This document shows, one piece after another, positions 25,699-32,789 of a DNA stretch of 34,254 nucleotides. The stretch is from Planctomycetota bacterium (GTDB lineage: Bacteria; Planctomycetota; JACQVV01). The position numbers were made by a program, and so were the translations under genes. The notes beneath the pieces were generated by a model, which saw only the letters and a program-made list of their open reading frames with translations, did no database searches and was not told the DNA's origin. The stretch covers positions 1 through 34,254 of the forward strand of contig JACQVV010000478.1 of NCBI GenBank assembly GCA_016209595.1, read 5' to 3'. The first letter of the stretch is position 1; every line of letters begins with the position of its first letter.

Positions 25699-26430
25699 TC
25701 ATTTTCGGTCGCTCCCGGGGGGGAATTCGTCCCGTCTTGGTCTCGCAAGAAATGTCGAGAGCTCCATCGCGGGGATCCGGATCCTCTGCAGGGCGAGGTC
25801 GCCGCCCGCGTCTCGCACGAGGCGGACCGACTCCACCGCCGAGTCCTCCACCTCGCCTTCGAACGCGACCAAGAGCTCCCTGCATGCCTGTGGAGGAATG
25901 ACCACGGGTCCGGCTGCAGCCGAGCCGGCGGTGAGCGGCCCCAGGAAAAGGGCAAGGGTGACCGGGGCGTAGGCCGGCACGTCTTCCCCGCCCTTCGTCA
26001 CGTGGGCGGCCACGGAAACCTCGCCGCGCTCCGTCCCCTGCTCCCCGAGGACGACGCGCGTGCGGCTACGGTCGACCATGATGTTCCCTTCCCCCCCGAA
26101 TCGATAGATCCAGAGGGCGCGGAAGTCGAGCGCGTTCTCGCCGAGGCGGAGCATCCTGTTGAGCGTGTGCCGTTCGAAGCCGTCCCGTTCGGGGTCGCCG
26201 TGAACCGGAGCCAGAAGCCACGAAACACCATCCGAACCCTCGGCCCACCATATGTCGATCTCTTCGGGGACCGCCCTCTTCGGGTTCTCCTCCCCTCCGC
26301 TGGAGCCGCGGGACCGCCACGCGAGACCCCAGTCCACCGCGAAGTACACGAGGAGAAGGAGAACGATCGAGCCAACCCAGATAAGGAAGTCGCTCGATCG
26401 GTATCGCTCGTCGCGGGAGCCGCGCGCCAA
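25699..26430 (-). CDS. Hypothetical single-span membrane-anchored protein
   Basis: A 243-aa protein from a TTG at 26428-26430, chosen because AGGAGT lies 7 nt upstream; a TTG at 26494 gives 22 more residues without a ribosome site. A basic N-terminus is followed by one membrane helix (SSDFLIWVGSIVLLLLVYFA, about 13-33) and an outside domain of about 200 aa (NALDFRALWIYRFGGEGNIM, GPVVIPPQACRELLVAFEGE). I do not recognise the family. It lies downstream of the MoxR gene on the same strand, but 288 bp and a heptamer array separate them. The stop is followed by the PilM promoter region, so it is a separate unit from the secretin operon. Confidence 0.65.
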   Translation of the reverse strand: MARGSRDERYRSSDFLIWVGSIVLLLLVYFAVDWGLAWRSRGSSGGEENPKRAVPEEIDIWWAEGSDGVSWLLAPVHGDPERDGFERHTLNRMLRLGENALDFRALWIYRFGGEGNIMVDRSRTRVVLGEQGTERGEVSVAAHVTKGGEDVPAYAPVTLALFLGPLTAGSAAAGPVVIPPQACRELLVAFEGEVEDSAVESVRLVRDAGGDLALQRIRIPAMELSTFLARPRRDEFPPGSDRK

Positions 26431-26516
26431 AGGTCCACTCCTGTCGTCAGGGTTCGCCGAAGGGGAGAATTCTAGCGCCGTGCAAGCGGAACGCAAATCG
26501 GATGCCGGGCCCCTTC

Positions 26517-26565
26517 CAGGCTTCAGGCTTCAGGCTTCAGGCTTCAGGCTTCAGGCTTCAGGCTA
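26517..26565. repeat. CAGGCTT heptamer tandem array (7 copies)
   Basis: Six perfect CAGGCTT units (26517-26558) and a seventh CAGGCTA (26559-26565). It lies in the 287-bp gap 26431-26717 between MoxR and the hypothetical gene; the rest of the gap shows no gene. The same heptamer recurs on the other side of moxR (27775-27858). Confidence 0.95.
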
Positions 26566-26717
26566 CGGCGTTGCGGAAGGGGGATTCCGCCGGGCGACCC
26601 ATCCGCGCCCGGGAAACGCCGTTCCCTCCCATGGAAAGTCGGTTGCCGGTTGGTCCAGAGTACCTCGCGCACGCGCTCCGGGTCCGGGGTCGCGCGTGCG
26701 CTCCAGCATGGTCGGGG

Positions 26718-27725
26718 TCAAGGCCCCTTGACGGACTCCACGACCGCACGAACGATCCCGTCGGGATCGACCCCCTCGGCCTCTCCCTCGAAGGAAAGCA
26801 CCAGCCTGTGTCTCAGCGCCTCGAGGGCCACCGCCCGGGCGTCCTCCGCGGACAGATGGAAACGTCCCGCGAGCAGTGCGCGCACCTTCCCTCCCAGGAG
26901 CAGCGCCTGGAGGCCCCTCGGGCTCGCGCCGCATCGTACGAAACGCCGAACCTCATCGAGGACGCCGCGCGGACCCGGATTGGTTGCGACAACCAGTCGG
27001 GCCACGTAGTCCTCGATGTGCGGGGCGACCGCGACCGAGCGGACGAGCCGGCGCAGGGCGAGGATCTCCTCGGCACCCGCGACCGGGCCGGTGGGCGCGG
27101 GCTCCGCGGAGGTGGTCCGCCGGCCGATCTCCTTCAGATCCTCCAGAGACGGGTAGGGGATCTTGACCTTGAAAAGGAAGCGGTCGAGTTGCGCTTCGGG
27201 GAGCGGATAGGTCCCTTCCATCTCGATCGGGTTCTGGGTGGCCAGGACGCAGAAAGGCTCGTCGAGCTCGTAGCGCCGGCCGCCGGAGGTGACCGCGCGC
27301 TCCTCCATCGCCTCCAGGAGGGCCGACTGCGTCTTGGGCGTGGCGCGGTTGATCTCGTCTGCGAGGACGATCTGGGCGAAGACGGGGCCCCGCTGGAACC
27401 GGAAGCTCCTCCTGCCGTCGGGCTCCTCGACCACGAGGTGCGTCCCGGTGACGTCCGCCGGCATGAGGTCGGGCGTGAACTGGATGCGCCCGTAGGCCAG
27501 CGAGAGAGACTCGGCGAGAGTCCGCACGAGGAGAGTCTTGCCCAGACCCGGGACTCCCTCCAAGAGGACGTGGCCTCCCGCGAGAAGAGCCGAGAAGACG
27601 GATGCCACGGCTGCCTTCTGCCCCACCACGCGCCGGCCGATCGAGGCGGAGATGCGGTCGAAGAGCTCGCGGAAGCGCCGGGCAAGGATCTCAGGCGACT
27701 CGGCCAGAACGTGGGGCTCGGTCAT
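26718..27725 (-). CDS. MoxR-family AAA+ ATPase
   Basis: A 335-aa protein with Walker A GVPGLGKT (57-64), Walker B VLADE (120-124) followed by INRATPKTQSALLEAMEE, sensor 1 LATQNPIEMEGTYPLPEAQL (N165) and arginine-finger region LDRF. The AAA lid lies C-terminal (SPRGLQALLLGGKVRALLAG). MoxR ATPases act as chaperones that insert cofactors into, or remodel, client proteins, usually encoded next door as DUF58 and VWA proteins. Neither is present here, so the client is unknown; the anchored hypothetical protein downstream is the only same-strand neighbour. ATG at 27723-27725 lacks a clear ribosome site. CAGGCTT repeats lie on both sides. Confidence 0.93.
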   Translation of the reverse strand: MTEPHVLAESPEILARRFRELFDRISASIGRRVVGQKAAVASVFSALLAGGHVLLEGVPGLGKTLLVRTLAESLSLAYGRIQFTPDLMPADVTGTHLVVEEPDGRRSFRFQRGPVFAQIVLADEINRATPKTQSALLEAMEERAVTSGGRRYELDEPFCVLATQNPIEMEGTYPLPEAQLDRFLFKVKIPYPSLEDLKEIGRRTTSAEPAPTGPVAGAEEILALRRLVRSVAVAPHIEDYVARLVVATNPGPRGVLDEVRRFVRCGASPRGLQALLLGGKVRALLAGRFHLSAEDARAVALEALRHRLVLSFEGEAEGVDPDGIVRAVVESVKGP

Positions 27726-27774
27726 GGGCGAACAGGATGCCGCAAACGCCCCGGCAGAGCAAGACGGGCTTCAT

Positions 27775-27858
27775 CCAGGCTCCAGGCTCCAGGCTTCCCC
27801 TTTGCAAGAGCAGCCGTTTTTCCTTCTGATGCCTGAAGGCTGAAGCCTGAAGCCTGTA
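27775..27858. repeat. Inverted CCAGGCT / GCCTGAA heptamer clusters
   Basis: Three CCAGGCT units (27775-27795) face four GCCTGAA-type units (27831-27858) across a 35-bp spacer, so the segment can form a long imperfect hairpin. The right cluster abuts the stop codon of the L,D-transpeptidase gene (27860-27862) and might act in its termination. It fills most of the gap to moxR. Confidence 0.85.
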
Positions 27859-27859
27859 T

Positions 27860-28636
27860 TCAGGAGTCGATGACGACGCGTGCCCCGATGGGCACCACGT
27901 CGAAAAGCTCCTCGACGTCGCGGCAGTGCATCCGAACGCAGCCGCTCGATTCGTCCTTGCCGATCGACTCGGGCCTCGTCGTCCCGTGGATGCCGTAGCC
28001 CGAAAGCCCCGGCCGGTTCTCGAAGCCCATCCAGCGAGTTCCGAGGATGTTGCGGGGATCGCCGTACGGGATGACCTCTCCTTTGAAGTACCAGGGGGGG
28101 TCCTTGATCTTGGACGCGATCCGGAACTCCCCTTCCGGGGTACAACCCCCCGAACCCAGTCCGACGGGATACTCGCCCAGACAGCACCCGTCCAGGAAGA
28201 CCCGGAGGACGTGATCGGACTTCGAGATCGCAAGGAGGAGCTCCCCCCCGATGATCGCGAGCTGCTCGCCTGGCCGGATCGAGTCGGAGCTTTTCCCATT
28301 TGCGAGGCGCAGAAGCCCCGGCGTCGTCGAGAACTTCCTCGCGATCTTCCAGAGGCTGTCCCCCGCCTGGACCACGTAGACCTGCCCCCTCGCCGCGAGG
28401 ATCCGGCGCGCCTCCTCGAACGTGCCCCCGGGGGCGAGGGCGGCACCCGGCTTTCGCCCGTCCGCCGCGATGTCCGACCCGCCCGCCCCCGGAGAGGCCG
28501 GGGGCTCCGCGGGTTTCGCTTCTTCAGGCGGCTCCGCGCTCGCCCCGCCCCCCCGGTCGCTGCTGGCCCAGAAGGAGAGCGCCCCGGCGGCTGCGAGTGC
28601 AAGAGAAAGGGCTCCAAAGAGATAGCGCATCTTCAT
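27860..28636 (-). CDS. LysM-YkuD L,D-transpeptidase
   Basis: A 258-aa protein. Residues 1-25 form a signal peptide or anchor, followed by a Pro/Ala/Glu-rich linker (30-70), a LysM peptidoglycan-binding domain (86-130, VYVVQAGDSLWKIARKF, RPGEQLAI) and a YkuD domain with the catalytic set YGIHGT (H217) and SSGCVRMH (S231, C233, R235). The enzyme forms 3-3 crosslinks in peptidoglycan or attaches proteins to it, in the periplasm. ATG at 28634-28636; a second ATG two codons on is possible. The promoter at 28664-28692 fits. Its presence supports a peptidoglycan-containing envelope, relevant because ExbD/TPR machines often bind the wall. Confidence 0.94.
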   Translation of the reverse strand: MKMRYLFGALSLALAAAGALSFWASSDRGGGASAEPPEEAKPAEPPASPGAGGSDIAADGRKPGAALAPGGTFEEARRILAARGQVYVVQAGDSLWKIARKFSTTPGLLRLANGKSSDSIRPGEQLAIIGGELLLAISKSDHVLRVFLDGCCLGEYPVGLGSGGCTPEGEFRIASKIKDPPWYFKGEVIPYGDPRNILGTRWMGFENRPGLSGYGIHGTTRPESIGKDESSGCVRMHCRDVEELFDVVPIGARVVIDS

Positions 28637-28663
28637 GGGTCGACTCCGGCGTGGGGGCGAAGG

Positions 28664-28692
28664 ACTATACCCGTCTAAAGACGCAGAGGCAA
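28664..28692 (-). promoter_or_regulatory. Probable promoter of the L,D-transpeptidase gene
   Basis: Minus strand TTGCCT (28687-28692), 17-bp spacer, TATAGT (28664-28669): 4/6 and 5/6. The leader would be about 20 nt. Confidence 0.5.
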
Positions 28693-28766
28693 ATCCGGAC
28701 CGAGCACCTGGTGTTCCGTCGGGCTTCCCGCCTCCTGCCTGCGAGAGGATGCCGCGCAGGGTCGCA

Positions 28767-28808
28767 GGGAGGGGGCCGCTGGAATGCGGAATGCGGAATG
28801 CGGAACTC
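28767..28808. repeat. GGAATGC heptamer repeat with flank shared with 402-425
   Basis: Three GGAATGC units and a degenerate GGAACTC (28781-28808). The 24 nt at 28767-28790 are identical to the reverse complement of 402-425, at the edge of the in-gene heptamer hairpin. It lies in the 781-bp gene-poor stretch 28637-29417; 28809-28871 shows nothing else. Confidence 0.85.
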
Positions 28809-28871
28809 GGGGCAGGCCCCCCCTGCTGTTTTCAGTTCCAAGTTCGGAAGAGGGGGCTGTTCCCCTCCCCC

Positions 28872-29030
28872 TCAAAGGACGGCCTGCCTCTCGCCGGAGC
28901 GGAACTCCTTCTGGCCGAAGCGGCGCCGAAGACCCGAGAGGCTCCGCCTTCCCAACGCGACGACGAAAAGAGCTCCCGCCCACGCCCACCCGCCGATCTC
29001 GGGTACGACCCTGTCAAGCCCCCATGGTGA
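28872..29030 (-). pseudogene. Truncated gene tail with PEP-CTERM-like sorting signal
   Basis: Reading the minus strand to the TGA at 28872-28874 gives VVPEIGGWAWAGALFVVALG followed by RRSLSGLRRRF. This has the VPE motif, hydrophobic span and basic end of PEP-CTERM-type C-terminal anchors. No start codon or body is found: upstream the frame runs into the insertion-sequence remnant and its stop. I read it as the last fragment of an exported protein gene whose front was lost; chance resemblance is possible. Confidence 0.35.
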
Positions 29031-29405
29031 GGCTGCTGAAGAAGGGGCCTCGCTGACGGTTTGCTCCGCCCGCCGCTCGCCATTCTTCGTGGGGGGGATT
29101 CCTGCGGTCGGTTCAGGCTGGCAAGAGGATGAAACTCCCCTTACCCCCGGAGCTTCCGGTCGGCCGATCTCTCGGCCGCGCCGGGCCAGCCCGGGAGCGC
29201 CAGGTCATCCGCTCATGGCGCGGGCCACCTCCTGGGGCCCTTGGGCACTCCTCTGGAGAATCAACTTGGCCGCACGTTTCAGGTTTACCGTGATCGCGGT
29301 CAGGACAACCTGGAGCTCGTGGATAAAGTCGATCCAGTGGAGGTGCGGGAAGATCGAATGGCGGTGCATGAAGCGGGCGATCGACGACCGGGGCGAGCAC
29401 CCCGG
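29031..29405 (-). mobile_element. Insertion-sequence remnant with transposase C-terminus (IS1182/IS5-like)
   Basis: On the minus strand a frame ending at the TGA 29205-29207 encodes HWIDFIHELQVVLTAITVNL followed by KRAAKLIL. The LTA..VNLKR pattern is the usual C-terminus of IS1182/IS5-type DDE transposases. The catalytic core is missing. Downstream, GGCCCCTTCTTCAGCAGCC (29031-29049 on the minus strand) resembles the TTTTTCAACAGCCTG type end of such elements and may be the right terminus. The left end is gone; the remnant stops next to the broken ACP gene at 29418. Confidence 0.5.
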
Positions 29406-29417
29406 GGAGCTGACTAG

Positions 29418-29642
29418 CCGCCCTCGGTCCGCGCCTGCCTGCTTGAGACCATCCAGGCCGGTTCCTCGCTCCGACTCGAGGACGACACCTCGCTCCTTGA
29501 CGCAGGGATCATCGACTCGTATACGATCCTCCAGATCCATCGGTTCCTCGCGGAGTCGTTCCACGTGACCGCACCTCCCGACGACTACCGGCTCGAAAAC
29601 TGCCAGTCGATCGCCAACCTCGTGGAGCGGCTCTCGGCGTGA
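29418..29642 (+). pseudogene. Acyl carrier protein, 5' end disrupted
   Basis: The frame between TAG (29415-29417) and TGA (29640-29642) encodes 74 aa with the ACP pattern LLDAGIIDSYTILQIHRFL. The Ser of DSY (S34) is the phosphopantetheine site, followed by helix II and III sequences (NCQSIANLVERLSA). No ATG, GTG or TTG is in frame, only a CTG at 29439. Three to eight N-terminal residues and the start appear lost to the insertion remnant upstream. Its stop overlaps the GTG of the next gene (GTGA), showing it was part of this operon. It may still be made from CTG; otherwise it is dead. It is too short and irregular for ATG-based gene calls. Confidence 0.55.
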
Positions 29643-30109
29643 TCCGCGCCTCCAAAGGGCACTGGTTCCGGGTCCTCGTCCTCTGGTTCGGTCTCTACCA
29701 GGCGGCCCACTTCGCCTGCTGCATCCTCTCTTTCCTCGGGGCGATCGACTTTCCCCCACCCCCGCCCTCGGGCTCTTGGGACACGCACGTTCGCGCCCTC
29801 TGGGAGGTCATGGGCGTCCTCGACTTCGTCCTCGTCCTCGTCTCGGGTGTGTTCGTCGCTGGCTCTCTCCTCGGGCGCCCCTGGGCCGCGTGGGTGGGGG
29901 TGGTCGGGATCACCGGCGGACTCTATTCGGGCCTGACGTTCGGCTACATCTGCCTGGCGACGGGCGCGACCGCCGAGCACGCGGTCGAACATTGCGCCAT
30001 CACGCTCGCCTACGCGCCGGTCCTGGTCCTCTACGCATGGCTCTGCCTCCTGGTCCATCGCCGGCTCGCCGCCGCCTCGCCCGCTTCCGGGCCTGGCGCC
30101 CGGACATGA
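29639..30109 (+). CDS. Four-helix integral membrane protein of unknown function
   Basis: A 156-aa protein with four predicted helices (about 12-36, 55-77, 81-105, 117-140) and a Pro-rich loop (39-43). I recognise no family. Its GTG start overlaps the ACP stop by 4 bp and its TGA overlaps the ATG of the zinc dehydrogenase (ATGA, 30106-30109), so the three genes are tightly coupled. That suggests a role linked to acyl or lipid metabolism at the membrane, by context only. Confidence 0.72.
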   Translation: MIRASKGHWFRVLVLWFGLYQAAHFACCILSFLGAIDFPPPPPSGSWDTHVRALWEVMGVLDFVLVLVSGVFVAGSLLGRPWAAWVGVVGITGGLYSGLTFGYICLATGATAEHAVEHCAITLAYAPVLVLYAWLCLLVHRRLAAASPASGPGART

Positions 30110-31329
30110 AGACCACCTCTCTCGCCCTTTCCTTCCGGCCGCTTCGCGTCCTCGCCGTCCGCGCGCTCGGGAAGGTCTGGCGCGGCGCGACGTTCTCGGC
30201 CTTCTCGCCGCTCGTCGTCCGGGAGATCGACGTCTCCCTTCCCCCGAAGCCGGGCTGGGTGAGGGTGAAGAATCGTCTCGCCGGCATCTGCGGGAGCGAC
30301 CTCTCGCTCGTCTTCTCGCAATTCGACTTCGACATCGCGCCTCTCGCGCTCCCTTCCTCGGACCTTTTCTACTTGGGCCACGAGGTCGTGGGCGAGGTCG
30401 CCGAGACGGGCAACGGCGTGGAGGGCCTCTCCCCCGGAGACCGGGTCTTCTTCCGGGGGTGGGAGGAGAACTGCGCCTTCCAGGGCCTCGAGCCGCCGTG
30501 TCCCGAGTGCGCGGCGGGGAACTACTGCCTCTGCCGAAACCTGGCCGAGGGCGCCGGGGCCCGGGAAGGGCAGGTCGGCGGGGGATGGGGGGGCTGGATG
30601 CTGGTGCGGGCGAGCCAGATCGTTCCCCTGCCGCGAGAGCTCTCCGATGAGGAAGGGGTCCTCGTCGAACCCTTCGCCTGCTCCTTCCGGGCGGTTCTCC
30701 GGCGCCCGCCGCCTCCCGGGGGACGGGTGCTCGTGATCGGAGCGGGAACGATCGGACTGGGGGCCGTCTTCGCGCTCTCCCGGCTCTTCCCCGAGGCGCG
30801 GGTCGCGGTGCTCGCCCGCCATCCGCACCAGCGGGAGCTCGCCCGGGCGCTCGGCGCCCAGACGGTCCACGGCGGTGGAGATCTGTACGAGGAGTTCGCT
30901 CGCCTCACGGGCGCCCGCTCCTGCCGCGGCCCCGGCGGGAACTCGCTCCTCCTTGGCGGGTTCGACGTCGTCTACGACTGCGTTTCGAGCGAGCGGACCC
31001 TCGCCGACTCGCTGCGCTGGACGCGCGCCCGGGGCGCGGTCGTGGTTGCCGGCGCGAACCTCCGGCCCCGGCGCTTCGACCACTCGCCCGTCTGGTTCCG
31101 GGAGGTCGACCTCGTGGGCGCGATCGGCCACGGCAGGGAGATTCACCGCGGCGTGGAAACGGGGACGCTCGACCTGACGATCCGCACCCTCCTGGAGTCG
31201 AGGGGGCTCGTCTCCCGTCTCGTCACCCATCGCTTTCCGCTCGCCGACTACCGGCGGGCGATTCTCACGGCGGCGGACAAGCGCGTCTCCGGGGCAGTCA
31301 AGGTCACGTTCGACCTGTCAGGCTCCTAA
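30106..31329 (+). CDS. Zinc-dependent medium-chain dehydrogenase/reductase
   Basis: A 407-aa protein. The catalytic-zinc region has AGICGSDLS (C62) and LGHEVVGEV (H92, E93). A Cys cluster for structural zinc (C123, C132, C135, C141, C143) is present with slightly unusual spacing. The Rossmann motif VLVIGAGTIGLGAV (G212, G214, G217) binds NAD(P)H. It resembles threonine/sorbitol/alcohol dehydrogenases; the substrate cannot be told. In this setting reduction of a keto group on an acyl-derived product is an attractive guess. ATG overlaps the previous stop. Its last 26 bp overlap the convergent 3' end of the oxoamine synthase gene (31304-31329). Confidence 0.92.
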   Translation: MKTTSLALSFRPLRVLAVRALGKVWRGATFSAFSPLVVREIDVSLPPKPGWVRVKNRLAGICGSDLSLVFSQFDFDIAPLALPSSDLFYLGHEVVGEVAETGNGVEGLSPGDRVFFRGWEENCAFQGLEPPCPECAAGNYCLCRNLAEGAGAREGQVGGGWGGWMLVRASQIVPLPRELSDEEGVLVEPFACSFRAVLRRPPPPGGRVLVIGAGTIGLGAVFALSRLFPEARVAVLARHPHQRELARALGAQTVHGGGDLYEEFARLTGARSCRGPGGNSLLLGGFDVVYDCVSSERTLADSLRWTRARGAVVVAGANLRPRRFDHSPVWFREVDLVGAIGHGREIHRGVETGTLDLTIRTLLESRGLVSRLVTHRFPLADYRRAILTAADKRVSGAVKVTFDLSGS

Positions 31330-32536
31330 GCAGGCTGCACTCCCGCGCGCACTCGCCGAACGCACGGGCGGCCGTCTCCAGGTCCTCGCGGGAATGCGCG
31401 AGCGTGACCGCGGCGCGCAACCGTCCCTCGCCTCGCGGGACGGCCGGATAGAGGATCGGGTTGACCAGGACCCCTCGCGCGAGGAGCGCTCGGTAGACGG
31501 GGATCACCTTTCCCTCGTCCGGGACCCGGACGGCGAGGATCGCGCTCCCCGTCGCGGGCGCCTGGAAGCCTTCCTTGCAGAGGAGTTCCGCGAAGTACGT
31601 CGCCTTCGCCCGGAGTTCCCGCGCCATGCCGCTCCCCTCCCGCCTCAGGATGCGCAGGCCCTCGAGGCAACCCGCGGCGACGGGCGGGGGGATCGAGGCG
31701 GAGAGGAGGAGCATCTTGGCCTGGAACCGGAGGAACTCGACCGCCGCGCGGGGTCCGGCGACATACCCGCCGGCCCCGGAGAGGGACTTGCTGAGCGTGC
31801 TCATGTGGAGATCGACGGCGCCCGAAGGGAGTCCGAAATGCTCCATCGATCCTCGCGCCTCCTGCCCGAGGACGCCGACCGCGTGCGCGTCGTCCAGAAA
31901 CGTGATCGCCCCGTGCTTCCTCGCGATCTCGATCGCCCGGGGCAGGTTCTCGATCTCGCCCGTCATGCTGTAGACGCCGATCATCGCCAGGAGCACCGTC
32001 CGTCCCTCTTCGGCGAACCGGCCCAGGAGCCAGTCGAGCTCCTGGTGGTCCAGGTGGCGGTAGAACCGGATCTCGGCGCCCCCCGTCTGGGCCCCGAGGT
32101 AGAGGCTGCCGTGGCCCGCCTCGTCCATGACGACCGCGTCTCCCTTGCCCAGGAGGGCGGCGAGAGTCCCCGCGTTCGCGGAGAGCCCGCTCGGGAAGAG
32201 GACGGCCGCCTCGGCGCCGTGGAACAGGGCGAGCTCCTGCTCGAGCGTCTCGTGGACGTCGTAGTACCCGGAGAGCGCCGGGGAACTGTTGGCGCCCAGT
32301 CCGTAGACTTCCATCGCCCTCGCCACGGCGCTGGCGACTTCGGGGCGCTGTCCCAGGGCGAGATAGTTGGACGTCGAGAAGTTGAGGTACTGGCGGGGCG
32401 AGTCCTCCCCGCGCGCGCGGAGCCGGACTCGGGCGGTGAGCGACGAGCTCACGACGGGGTAGTAGACGCCCCAGGAAGCGAGGTCCGTCTCGGCGGCTCC
32501 CGCGGCCCGGATCTTCTTTTCAAGTGCGGGATGCAC
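31304..32536 (-). CDS. Alpha-oxoamine synthase (serine palmitoyltransferase/AONS-like, PLP enzyme)
   Basis: A 410-aa fold-type I PLP enzyme, of normal length for soluble bacterial members. Motifs: NFSTSNYLALG (52-62), DEAGHGS with the ring-stacking H142, FLDDAHAVGVLG (D215, D216, H218) and TLSKSLSGAGGYV with the Schiff-base lysine K250. The family condenses an amino acid with an acyl thioester and releases CO2 (BioF, KBL, SPT, HemA). Next to a dedicated ACP and an acyl-AMP ligase, an acyl-ACP plus serine (or another amino acid) reaction like bacterial SPT fits better than biotin synthesis, as no bio genes adjoin. GTG at 32534-32536 overlaps the end of the ACP gene by 17 bp, indicating coupling. 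Confidence 0.9.
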   Translation of the reverse strand: MHPALEKKIRAAGAAETDLASWGVYYPVVSSSLTARVRLRARGEDSPRQYLNFSTSNYLALGQRPEVASAVARAMEVYGLGANSSPALSGYYDVHETLEQELALFHGAEAAVLFPSGLSANAGTLAALLGKGDAVVMDEAGHGSLYLGAQTGGAEIRFYRHLDHQELDWLLGRFAEEGRTVLLAMIGVYSMTGEIENLPRAIEIARKHGAITFLDDAHAVGVLGQEARGSMEHFGLPSGAVDLHMSTLSKSLSGAGGYVAGPRAAVEFLRFQAKMLLLSASIPPPVAAGCLEGLRILRREGSGMARELRAKATYFAELLCKEGFQAPATGSAILAVRVPDEGKVIPVYRALLARGVLVNPILYPAVPRGEGRLRAAVTLAHSREDLETAARAFGECARECSLLRSLTGRT

Positions 32537-32783
32537 GGGGCGACTTCGACTGCCTCAGGCGGTGGATCCCCGCGGTGATCGCGCGGAGCGTCGTCCAGGA
32601 GCCGATCTCGTCCTGGGGGATTCGCACGTCGAAGCGGCGCTCGAGGTCGTTGGCGAGGTGCATCGACCGCAGCGAGTCGAGAAGCCCCGCCTCGACGAGG
32701 TCGAGGCCGGGAGGTAGGGCATCCTCGCTCCGCCGGAGCACCGGTGCGGCCACGGAACGCACCTCGGCGAGGAGCTTTTCCAC
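32520..32783 (-). CDS. Acyl carrier protein
   Basis: An 87-aa protein with LDLVEAGLLDSLRSMHLAND, where S37 of DSL is the phosphopantetheine attachment site, and a C-terminal helix (LRAITAGIHRLRQ). It differs from the usual fatty-acid AcpP and is probably a pathway-specific carrier loaded by the ligase encoded upstream and used by the oxoamine synthase downstream. GTG start at 32781-32783, 7 bp after the ligase stop; the ribosome site is weak, so coupling is likely. Its last codons overlap the next gene's start. Confidence 0.85.
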   Translation of the reverse strand: MEKLLAEVRSVAAPVLRRSEDALPPGLDLVEAGLLDSLRSMHLANDLERRFDVRIPQDEIGSWTTLRAITAGIHRLRQSKSPRASRT

Positions 32784-32789
32784 GGGCTG

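Noticed and set aside
23676..25901. 741-codon open frame on the plus strand
   Set aside because: Antisense of the PilM-PilN fusion, whose minus-strand frame has clear actin-like motifs.
26517..27858. CRISPR-like array
   Set aside because: Units are 7 bp without spacers and no cas genes are present; these are heptamer tandem repeats.
28300..29568. 422-codon plus-strand frame crossing the gene-poor junction
   Set aside because: It is antisense to the transpeptidase at its start, then runs out of frame through repeats, the insertion remnant and the ACP; no coherent protein features.
31304..32536. Biotin synthesis gene bioF
   Set aside because: Family motifs fit any alpha-oxoamine synthase; no other bio gene is near, while an ACP and acyl-AMP ligase adjoin, so a lipid-type role is favoured.
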